12,022 nt of DNA, taken from contig CAKPGU010000031.1 of the NCBI GenBank assembly GCA_934155265.1, forward strand, positions 1 through 12,022, read 5' to 3'. This DNA is from an uncultured Clostridia bacterium. GTDB lineage: Bacteria; Bacillota; Clostridia; TANB77; CAG-508. A program made the position numbers and the translations under genes. Shown in pieces: positions 1 through 5,935 of the stretch. Positions within the stretch are counted from its first letter, which is position 1; each line of letters begins with the position of its first letter. Below the pieces are notes generated by a model. It searched no databases and had not been told where the DNA came from. It saw nothing but the letters and a program-made list of their open reading frames with translations.

Positions 1-369
1 AATCATTATGCTTTAATGGGAGGAAGAGTCAAAATTGGAGAGGACTCAGAAACTACAGTAAAAAGAGAAGTTATGGAAGAATTAGGCAAAAAAATAGAGG
101 TTATTGGATATGTTGCAACAATAGAGAATTTTTTTGAAATGAAAGGTTCTAAATATCATGAAATATTATTTGTACATAAAGCAGAATTTGTTGATGAGGA
201 AGATAAAAAAATAGAGTATACTTTAAAAAATATTGAAGGAGAGGATTGGCTTAAATATGAATGGTTAGACATTTCTAAAATTGATGAATATCCATTGCTT
301 CCAACATCAATAAAAAGTGTATTAAAAGAAAATAAATTTCCTGTTCACAAAATTAATAAAGACATTTAA
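1..369 (+). CDS. Nudix hydrolase, 5'-truncated by window edge
   Basis: This is the 3' part of a gene whose start lies left of the window. The frame is open from base 1 and ends at TAA 367-369, giving 122 codons. Counting from base 1, residues 8-29 form a Nudix box: G8, five residues, E14, seven residues, then R22-E23-V-M-E26-E27-L-G29. The glutamates bind the metal used to hydrolyse a nucleoside diphosphate linked to a variable group X. An ATG at 16-18 is in frame but falls just before the Nudix box, inside the conserved strand (Y-A-L-M-G-G), so it is not a believable start. The substrate cannot be told from the sequence. It lies 44 bp before a second Nudix gene on the same strand, possibly in one transcript. 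The two Nudix domains differ clearly outside the box, so this does not look like a recent tandem duplication. Confidence 0.85.
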   Translation, partial: NHYALMGGRVKIGEDSETTVKREVMEELGKKIEVIGYVATIENFFEMKGSKYHEILFVHKAEFVDEEDKKIEYTLKNIEGEDWLKYEWLDISKIDEYPLLPTSIKSVLKENKFPVHKINKDI

Positions 370-413
370 TTTTTTTATAAAACTAAACTATGATGAAAGA
401 AATGAGGAGAATT

Positions 414-1508
414 ATGGCAGAATTTTGGGATATATATGATGAAAATCGAAATAAAACAGGTAAGTTAGCAGAAAGAGATGGATACGAATTTAAGGATGGA
501 GAATATCATATTGTCGTAACTGGAATAATTTTTAATTCAAAATACGAAATATTGATAAGTAAAAGAGCTTCTTGGAAGAAATATGGAGGACTATGGGAAT
601 GTAATGGTGGTTCAATATTAGCAGGAGAAACTAGCTTGGAAGGAATTTTAAGAGAATTAAAAGAAGAACTAGGGATAGCGTTTACTGAAAAGGATGCAAT
701 TTTTTTGAAAGAAGTTAAAAGAAATAAAAAAGTACCAGACTTTAAAGATTTATGGATATTTCAAAAAAATATTCCAATTAATGAGATTACATTTCCTGAT
801 GGAGAGGCAACTGAAGCTAAATGGGTTACAATTGAAGAATTTATAAATATGTATAATAATAAAGAAATTGTTCCAACAATTGATTTTGGAGAAGAGGAAT
901 ATAAATCGGCTGTGGAAATTCTAAAGAAGAAAAAATTAGAAAGATATTATGATAATACAGAAGCAGATACTCCAAAGAAAAATGTAAAGTATTTTGTAGA
1001 TAATATAAGTCCAACTTTTGGGAAAGCAATTGATATTGGCTGTGGATCTGGTAATGATTCTGTTTATTTAATAAAAAATGGATGGAGTGTTGTTTCAATT
1101 GATAAAGAAAATGTAGGAGAAAGAATTTCAAAAAGGCTAGATGCTGAAGAACAAAAAAGATTTAAGTTTCAACAACAAAATTTTGAAAACATGAAATTGG
1201 AAAAAGTAGATATAATTGTGGCTAATTATAGTTTGCCGTTTTGCAATAATGAAAAAATAAATGATGTGTGGATAAATATTGTAAATAGCATAAAAACAAA
1301 TGGTTATTTTGTTGGAAATTTTTTTGGAATAAATGATTCTTGGAATAAATCTGAGTCTAATATGACGTTTTTTACAAAAGAACAGGTATTTAAGTTATTT
1401 GATGATTTTGATATTATTAAGTTTAATGAAGTGGAAAGAGAAGGTTTAACAGGTCTTGGAAATATGAAGCATTGGCATATTTTTTATGTTATAGCAAAGA
1501 AAAAATAA
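414..1508 (+). CDS. Nudix hydrolase-SAM methyltransferase fusion protein
   Basis: A 364-residue, two-domain, probably cytosolic protein. Residues 1-165 are a Nudix domain that opens with W-D-I-Y-D-E-N, a start I associate with the isopentenyl-diphosphate isomerase-like Nudix branch. Its box is textbook: G66, E72, then R80-E81-L-K-E84-E85-L-G87-I88. Residues about 175-364 are a class I (Rossmann) methyltransferase, with the SAM-binding loop D207-I-G-C-G-S-G213 and an acidic end of strand 2 at D230. It should combine hydrolysis of a nucleoside-diphosphate derivative with methylation of an unknown acceptor. The start at 414 is chosen because GAGGAG at 404-409 sits just upstream. An in-frame ATG at 390 has no ribosome site and would add eight residues outside the domain. 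The gene follows another Nudix gene and is followed at once by a terminator, so it belongs to the upstream unit and not to the cas operon. The substrates are unknown. Confidence 0.85.
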   Translation: MAEFWDIYDENRNKTGKLAERDGYEFKDGEYHIVVTGIIFNSKYEILISKRASWKKYGGLWECNGGSILAGETSLEGILRELKEELGIAFTEKDAIFLKEVKRNKKVPDFKDLWIFQKNIPINEITFPDGEATEAKWVTIEEFINMYNNKEIVPTIDFGEEEYKSAVEILKKKKLERYYDNTEADTPKKNVKYFVDNISPTFGKAIDIGCGSGNDSVYLIKNGWSVVSIDKENVGERISKRLDAEEQKRFKFQQQNFENMKLEKVDIIVANYSLPFCNNEKINDVWINIVNSIKTNGYFVGNFFGINDSWNKSESNMTFFTKEQVFKLFDDFDIIKFNEVEREGLTGLGNMKHWHIFYVIAKKK

Positions 1509-1510
1509 TT

Positions 1511-1545
1511 AAAAAGCACTATATAGCAAAATGTAGTGCTTTTTT
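1511..1545 (+). terminator. Rho-independent terminator after the Nudix-methyltransferase gene
   Basis: A perfect 11-bp stem, AAAAAGCACTA (1511-1521) with TAGTGCTTTTT (1534-1544), has a 12-nt loop and ends in a run of T to 1545. It begins 3 nt after the TAA of the fusion gene. The A-rich 5' arm means it may also work on the opposite strand. It separates the Nudix unit from the cas operon, so cas transcription should start within 1546-1777. Confidence 0.88.
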
Positions 1546-1632
1546 GTATGCTATTTTCCTAATATTGGAAAAGAATAAAAACAAAATAATAAAAATGCTT
1601 GTAAAAAAATGTAAAATATGGTATAAAGAAGG

Positions 1633-1661
1633 TGGAAATTGTTGGATTTTAATATTATAAT
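1633..1661 (+). promoter_or_regulatory. Candidate sigma-A promoter for the cas operon
   Basis: The perfect -10 hexamer TATAAT at 1656-1661 has TGGAAA (1633-1638, four of six matches to TTGACA) exactly 17 bp upstream. Transcription would start near 1668 and give a 5' untranslated region of about 110 nt before cas6. It lies between the upstream terminator and cas6, where a promoter is required. In such AT-rich DNA a TATAAT can occur by chance, so the call rests mainly on position and spacing. Upstream, 1546-1632 is AT-rich and shows no gene I can support. Confidence 0.45.
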
Positions 1662-1702
1662 AATGTACATTTATATAGATTAAAATTTAACAAAGTTAAT
1701 AA

Positions 1703-1763
1703 TTTGTATACATGTCGTACGATAATTACTTTAATGTAGGAATCTTAGATAAGTTTGTATACA
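1703..1763 (+). promoter_or_regulatory. Paired TTTGTATACA elements and TCGTACGA palindrome upstream of cas6
   Basis: TTTGTATACA occurs at 1703-1712 and again at 1754-1763, 51 bp apart. Its core TGTATACA is a perfect 8-bp palindrome. A different perfect palindrome, TCGTACGA, lies between them at 1715-1722 and is unusually GC-rich for this region. The second copy abuts the cas6 Shine-Dalgarno AAGGAGGT, sharing the A at 1763. These could be operators for a dimeric repressor. Because each core is self-complementary, the two copies could also pair with each other in the mRNA next to the ribosome site. No regulator gene is visible in the window. Confidence 0.4.
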
Positions 1764-1777
1764 AGGAGGTGAAAAAT

Positions 1778-2491
1778 ATGAGAATGAAATTATATTTTAC
1801 ATTAGAAAATGAAAAAATGCCAATTGATTATAGAAGAAGCATAATCAGTTTTATAAAATTGTCATTATCTGAATATAGTGAAAATGAATTTAAGAAGTAC
1901 TATAACCAGAAAGATAATATTATAAAACATTATGCTTTTTCTATTTTTTTTAGACAACCACAGATTAATGGGCAAGAGATTATATTGGAAGATAAAAGAT
2001 TTGAAATGAATATGACAATAGAAAATTATGAAACAGCTATTACGATATATAATGCATTTAATCATCAAAAAAATAAGAAGTTTTCAATTAATCAGAATTC
2101 ATGGATATTACAAAATATTGTACTTATACCAGAAAAAGAAATTAAAGATAATAAAATAGTTATAAAATTTCAAGCACCATTATGTGTTCGTAAAAGAGAA
2201 GAAAATAAGGATTACTATTATTCTTTTGAAGATGAAAAATTTGAAGAAACATTAAAAATGAATGTTAAAGAACAATTGAAAATAACAAATATTCCATTAG
2301 AATCAGTAGATACACTAAAAATTACTCCAATTAAAGCAAAAAAAGTAATTATAAAATTTTATGAAAAACAAATAGAATGTTCAACAGGAATTTTTGCATT
2401 AGAAGGAGATATAGAACTCTTAAGTTATTTATATAAAGCAGGGATAGGAAGTAAACATAGTGCAGGATTTGGGATGTTCCAAATTGTTTAA
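1778..2491 (+). CDS. cas6: CRISPR-associated endoribonuclease Cas6 (type I-B)
   Basis: A 237-residue protein that cuts the CRISPR precursor RNA inside each repeat to release crRNAs. The C-terminal glycine-rich signature of the Cas6 family is clear: A-G-I-G-S-K-H-S-A-G-F-G in the last 17 residues, the loop that contacts repeat RNA. The N-terminal half has the usual fold pattern around K50-H51-Y-A-F-S. H51 is the likeliest general base by position, but Cas6 active sites vary, so this is inference. The ATG at 1778 is chosen because a perfect AAGGAGGT (1763-1770) lies 7 nt upstream. The reading frame extends to an ATG at 1712, but those 22 extra codons run through the palindromic elements and have no ribosome site. 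It is the first gene of the cas operon, and cas8 follows after 14 bp. Confidence 0.93.
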   Translation: MRMKLYFTLENEKMPIDYRRSIISFIKLSLSEYSENEFKKYYNQKDNIIKHYAFSIFFRQPQINGQEIILEDKRFEMNMTIENYETAITIYNAFNHQKNKKFSINQNSWILQNIVLIPEKEIKDNKIVIKFQAPLCVRKREENKDYYYSFEDEKFEETLKMNVKEQLKITNIPLESVDTLKITPIKAKKVIIKFYEKQIECSTGIFALEGDIELLSYLYKAGIGSKHSAGFGMFQIV

Positions 2492-2505
2492 AAGGAGGGG
2501 CAAAA

Positions 2506-4350
2506 TTGAAGATAAAAGTATACTTAAATGATTGGTTTTATAATGCTGGAATCGTGGGATTTTTAAGAATTCTTGAAGATAATGATGATGAATTTGCGAT
2601 TAGAAAAAATAATTATATTGAGTTTGATACAGAAAATTTAAAAAAGTTTCACAAATATTATTTTAATTATTTTTTCAAAAAATATAATGTTGCAGAAAGT
2701 GTAAAAACTAGAACCAAAAGTTTATTTGATTATTTGGAAAATAATATAGAAGTTGAGTTTGAGGATAAAGATAAGGAAAAAGAGCGAAAAGATAAGATAA
2801 AATTAAATAAAAAATATATTAAAAGCGAAATAAGCAAACAGTCAAAAAAAATTAAAGAATTTGATAAAGAAATTTACAATGAAATAGAAGAACAATGTAC
2901 TTGTATTGATAAAGCTACACACAAAAAAGAGCTTATAGAAATAAAGGAAAAAATATTAAATAATTTACAAAAAGAAAAAATAAACAAAAAGTTAACAATG
3001 AATAAGATTAGATCTATTTTAAATAATACATATTATGGTCAAATGTCGTTTTTACAAAAGACAAGAGCATCTATGAGTTATGAAGAACAACGAGAAATAA
3101 TGTATAGAGATTATGTAAGCAATATTATAGAAACAGGTTTTATCAATGGCATTATGCAAAATGAATATAATATTGAACAAATAAAAGAATATATAGAAAA
3201 TTCAAAAGAAGGAAATATTACACAAGATATAGAAAAAATTTATTCTAAAATAGAAAAAGACTATATTAATAAATCAAAAACAATAGAAGATATACAAAAT
3301 TATTTAAAAGAAGAAGTAATTCAAAGATGTTCTATGTGTGAAAATGAAATAGGATTGGCAACAAATTATTCAGAAGGAAATTTTGTTCCACTTGCCATAA
3401 GTAGTGATAATGCTAGAAATTTCTTTTGGAATCAAAATGTAAATATGCCAATATGTGATGTATGTAAATTAATTTTATTTTGTATCCCAGCAGGAATGAC
3501 AACAATAACAAAAACAATAAAAGAAAATGGAGAATATAGAGAAAAACAATTACTAAGTTTTGTAAATTATGACACTGGAATAGATAGATTGTATAAAACA
3601 AATATTAATTTTGGAAATAATTCAAGATATGAAAATAGAAATGAAAATCCTTATTCAGAATTAATATTAGATATTGTAGAACAAGATAAACAAGTAAGTA
3701 TGTGGCAATTAGAAAACATATTTGTTGTAGAACTTGAAGCAGAATATGGAGAGTATAGTAGAATTGAATATTTCAACATAAAAAGATATATGTCTATATT
3801 TTTTACACAATATTCTGAAAAAACATTAACCAAAATATGGGATTATAAATATAGGTTACAAATAGTTGACTATATAATGAAAAACAAAGATATAAAATAT
3901 ATAATTAACGATAGAATAAGAGATGAAATGTCAAAAGGTGAAAAGAAAAATGGTTATAATTCATTTTTAGCAACACAAATAAGAATGATATTAAATAGCT
4001 TAAAAAAGGAGGGAAAAGAAGTGGAAGACATTAAGAAAAATAATGACAAATTGTATGTTATTTATAATCTAGGAGTTCAAATTCACTCAGAATTGAAAGA
4101 TAAAGGTGAGGAAAATAAATTAGATGGATATACATATAAAATGTTAAATAGTATAAAAGCAGGAAATAAAAAAGAATTTATGGATATTGTAATAAGATTA
4201 CATATGGCAATGGGAAAAGATGTGTCACCAATTTTTATAGAAACTATGCAAACAACAGGATTGGATTTTGAATCAATAGGACATAGTTTTTTAGCAGGGT
4301 TAATATCTAATAAATATGAGAAAAAAGAGGAGGAAAAAATAAATGGATAA
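2506..4350 (+). CDS. cas8b: Cascade large subunit Cas8b1/Cst1 (type I-B)
   Basis: A 614-residue large subunit of the type I-B surveillance complex, the family that reads the PAM and helps open the target duplex. The N-terminus (W-F-Y-N-A-G-I-V-G-F-L) is typical of the Cst1 branch. Residues about 80-110 are Lys/Glu-rich and probably helical. A zinc-binding pair follows, C275-S-M-C278 and C317-D-V-C320, the 'CXXC-CXXC' mark of this family. The last 110 residues are predicted helical and resemble a small-subunit domain. The start is an uncommon TTG at 2506, supported by AAGGAGGGG (2492-2500) and the placement of the conserved N-terminus. No upstream ATG fits. It overlaps cas7 by 8 bp, and the cas7 ribosome site is embedded in its last codons. 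A second, internal translation start is annotated separately. Confidence 0.92.
   Translation: MKIKVYLNDWFYNAGIVGFLRILEDNDDEFAIRKNNYIEFDTENLKKFHKYYFNYFFKKYNVAESVKTRTKSLFDYLENNIEVEFEDKDKEKERKDKIKLNKKYIKSEISKQSKKIKEFDKEIYNEIEEQCTCIDKATHKKELIEIKEKILNNLQKEKINKKLTMNKIRSILNNTYYGQMSFLQKTRASMSYEEQREIMYRDYVSNIIETGFINGIMQNEYNIEQIKEYIENSKEGNITQDIEKIYSKIEKDYINKSKTIEDIQNYLKEEVIQRCSMCENEIGLATNYSEGNFVPLAISSDNARNFFWNQNVNMPICDVCKLILFCIPAGMTTITKTIKENGEYREKQLLSFVNYDTGIDRLYKTNINFGNNSRYENRNENPYSELILDIVEQDKQVSMWQLENIFVVELEAEYGEYSRIEYFNIKRYMSIFFTQYSEKTLTKIWDYKYRLQIVDYIMKNKDIKYIINDRIRDEMSKGEKKNGYNSFLATQIRMILNSLKKEGKEVEDIKKNNDKLYVIYNLGVQIHSELKDKGEENKLDGYTYKMLNSIKAGNKKEFMDIVIRLHMAMGKDVSPIFIETMQTTGLDFESIGHSFLAGLISNKYEKKEEEKING
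4006..4023 (+). promoter_or_regulatory. Internal ribosome binding site and GTG start within cas8b
   Basis: AAGGAGGG at 4006-4013 is followed after 7 nt by GTG at 4021-4023, which is in the cas8 reading frame (codon 506). It equals the ribosome site of cas8 itself (AAGGAGGGG, 7 nt between the GGAGG core and TTG) in strength and spacing. Lys/Glu-rich coding sequence can produce AAGGAGG by chance, but the frame, spacing and start codon all agree here. Confidence 0.65.
4021..4350 (+). CDS. cas11: Candidate small subunit Cas11b, translated from an internal start in cas8b
   Basis: Translation from the internal GTG would give a 109-residue protein identical to Cas8b residues 506-614, with initiator Met replacing V506. 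It contains stretches that look helical, such as L-Y-V-I-Y-N-L-G-V-Q-I-H and F-M-D-I-V-I-R-L-H-M-A-M, as expected of the helical-bundle small subunit that lines the Cascade belly and holds the displaced strand. Internal translation of Cas11 from the large-subunit gene is established for type I-B, I-C and I-D systems, and no separate cas11 gene exists here. What is seen is the ribosome site, start, frame and size. That it is made and joins Cascade is inference. A stand-alone gene is ruled out because the frame is wholly inside cas8b. Confidence 0.65.
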   Translation: MEDIKKNNDKLYVIYNLGVQIHSELKDKGEENKLDGYTYKMLNSIKAGNKKEFMDIVIRLHMAMGKDVSPIFIETMQTTGLDFESIGHSFLAGLISNKYEKKEEEKING

Positions 4351-5251
4351 TATAAAAAATAAAAAAGGATTATCAATTACTTTAGTAGTTAATGCTAGTA
4401 GCCTTAACTATGGAGAAGGTATAGGAAATATATCAGAATTAAAAAAATTAACAAGAGGAGATGGAAGTGTTTATACATATGCTTCTAGACAGGCATTAAG
4501 ATATGACATAGTAAGACTTGGAAACAAATTATTTGATTGGAATTTACAAGTAGTAAATAAAGAAAAAGGAACAATTCAATTTGGTGATGATTTTACAATT
4601 CAAGATTCACAAGAGATGGATCTTTTTGGATATATGAAAACAGCGAAAAATGATGGTTCAAATATCAGAAGTGCAGCAGTTAGATTAAGCAATGCAATAT
4701 CATTAGAAGATTATAAAAGTGATATGGATTTTTTAAATAACAAAGGATTGGCAGATAGAATTAATGAATTTCCAAACCTTGCAAATGTTGAACAACATCT
4801 AAGTTATTACACATATACAATAACAATAGACTTAGAAAAAATAGGGAAAGATAAAGAAATAGAATTATCAAATGAAGAAAAAACAGAAAGAGTAAATCAA
4901 TTATTAGATATAGTAAAAATATTAAATAGAGAAATAAGAGGAAGAGAAGAAAACTTAAGCCCAGTGTTTGTAATTGGAGGAATATATAACATAAACTCAC
5001 CATTCTTTTTAGGAAGAATAAAGTTAAATGGAAAAAATGGTGAATTCAGTATTGATACAGAAATGTTAAAAGATACGACAACACTAACAATTGGAGATAA
5101 ATCAATATATGATGATACAAAGGTAGGGATGTTAAAAAACACATTCAAGAATGAAAAAGAAATAGAAGAAATTTTTGAAGGAAAAACAACAAATATAGAA
5201 GAATTTTTCAAAGACTTAAAAGAAAAAGTAACTGAATATTACAAAGCATAA
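4343..5251 (+). CDS. cas7: Cascade backbone subunit Cas7/Cst2 (DevR family, type I-B)
   Basis: A 302-residue RAMP protein that polymerises along the crRNA spacer to form the Cascade backbone. The N-terminal strand (L-S-I-T-L-V-V-N-A) and the block G-N-I-S-E-L-K-K-L-T-R-G-D-G with Y-A-S-R-Q-A-L-R-Y-D-I are hallmarks of the Cst2/DevR branch. A Lys/Glu-rich helical segment lies near residues 155-195. The ATG at 4343 is preceded by AGGAGG (4328-4333), and the first 8 bp overlap the end of cas8, suggesting translational coupling. Several Cas7 copies are needed per complex, which fits an ATG start with a good ribosome site. cas5 follows after 18 bp. Branch assignment rests on recognisable motifs, without an alignment. 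Confidence 0.92.
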   Translation: MDNIKNKKGLSITLVVNASSLNYGEGIGNISELKKLTRGDGSVYTYASRQALRYDIVRLGNKLFDWNLQVVNKEKGTIQFGDDFTIQDSQEMDLFGYMKTAKNDGSNIRSAAVRLSNAISLEDYKSDMDFLNNKGLADRINEFPNLANVEQHLSYYTYTITIDLEKIGKDKEIELSNEEKTERVNQLLDIVKILNREIRGREENLSPVFVIGGIYNINSPFFLGRIKLNGKNGEFSIDTEMLKDTTTLTIGDKSIYDDTKVGMLKNTFKNEKEIEEIFEGKTTNIEEFFKDLKEKVTEYYKA

Positions 5252-5269
5252 AAGAAAGGATTGGTATAA

Positions 5270-5935
5270 ATGAAAATTTTAAAACTAAAACTATACCAAG
5301 AGACAGCATGTTATAAAAAGCCATTTGCAACTAAAGTTGCCGAAACATACCCATTGCCACCATATTCAACAATAATAGGAATGTTCCATAAAATTCTTCA
5401 GGCTGGGCCAGAAGAATATTTTCCAATGAACATATCTGTACAAGGAAATTACGAAGGAATATTTAGTAATTATCAAAATTTAAGAATGTATAAAGGAAAA
5501 GATAAAGTAACATCAATGCCAAGAAATGTACATCAATTATTAGATGTTAATTTAACTATTCATGTGCAAGCAGAAGATGAAACAATAGATAAAATTTATC
5601 AAAATATAATAAATGGAACAGAAACATTTACATTAGGTAGAAATGAAGATATTGTAAGAATTGATTCAATAAAAATTATAGAAAATGTAAATGAAGTTGA
5701 AGAACCTACTATCGAAAAAAATGCTTATGTACCAGAATGGATAGATAACGAAGTTAATGGAATTAATTATAGATTAAATACAACATATAAAATACAAGAT
5801 GATATTAGAAAATGGAATAAAGTTAATGTGAAATATGTTGAAAAGTATACAAATCAACATATAGATGAAATATTACAAGATGAAGATGGAGACAATATTT
5901 ATTTTTATAGTGAAAGGATTCAAAATGAATTATAA
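5270..5935 (+). CDS. cas5: Cascade subunit Cas5 (type I-B, Cas5t-like)
   Basis: A 221-residue RAMP protein that caps the 5' handle of the crRNA in Cascade and contacts Cas8. The family signature is in the first 40 residues: an opening strand M-K-I-L-K-L-K-L, then Y-P-L-P-P-Y-S-T-I-I-G-M, the conserved segment that gives Cas5 its name-giving N-terminal domain. The start follows AAGGA (5256-5260), with 9 nt to the ATG. The length is normal for this branch. Processing activity is not expected because cas6 is present. Its end overlaps the start of cas3 by 11 bp in another frame. Confidence 0.9.
   Translation: MKILKLKLYQETACYKKPFATKVAETYPLPPYSTIIGMFHKILQAGPEEYFPMNISVQGNYEGIFSNYQNLRMYKGKDKVTSMPRNVHQLLDVNLTIHVQAEDETIDKIYQNIINGTETFTLGRNEDIVRIDSIKIIENVNEVEEPTIEKNAYVPEWIDNEVNGINYRLNTTYKIQDDIRKWNKVNVKYVEKYTNQHIDEILQDEDGDNIYFYSERIQNEL

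Noticed and set aside
841..1131. Minus-strand open frames, here and also at 1865-2068, 3413-3601, 3651-3833, 4083-4376, 4761-5211, 5920-6162 and 8402-8584
   Set aside because: All are antisense to well-supported genes, rich in Leu/Ile/Phe/Tyr as expected for the complement of AT-rich coding DNA, and none has a recognisable family motif.
1472..1660. Plus-strand open frame of 62 codons after the fusion gene
   Set aside because: It overlaps the end of the Nudix-methyltransferase gene, runs through the terminator hairpin, has no ribosome site and shows no recognisable protein pattern.
1642..1683. Possible 13-codon leader peptide starting at TTG with GAAGGTGG upstream
   Set aside because: It would begin upstream of the predicted transcription start near 1668 and spans the -10 box; the peptide is a plain run of hydrophobic residues expected from AT-rich DNA.
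1712..1777. N-terminal extension of cas6 from an ATG at 1712
   Set aside because: No ribosome site at 1712, it crosses the palindromic elements, and a perfect AAGGAGGT precedes the ATG at 1778.
5865..5924. N-terminal extension of cas3 from an ATG at 5865
   Set aside because: The extra 20 codons lie wholly inside cas5 and precede the conserved Cas3 N-terminus; AAAGGA supports the ATG at 5925.
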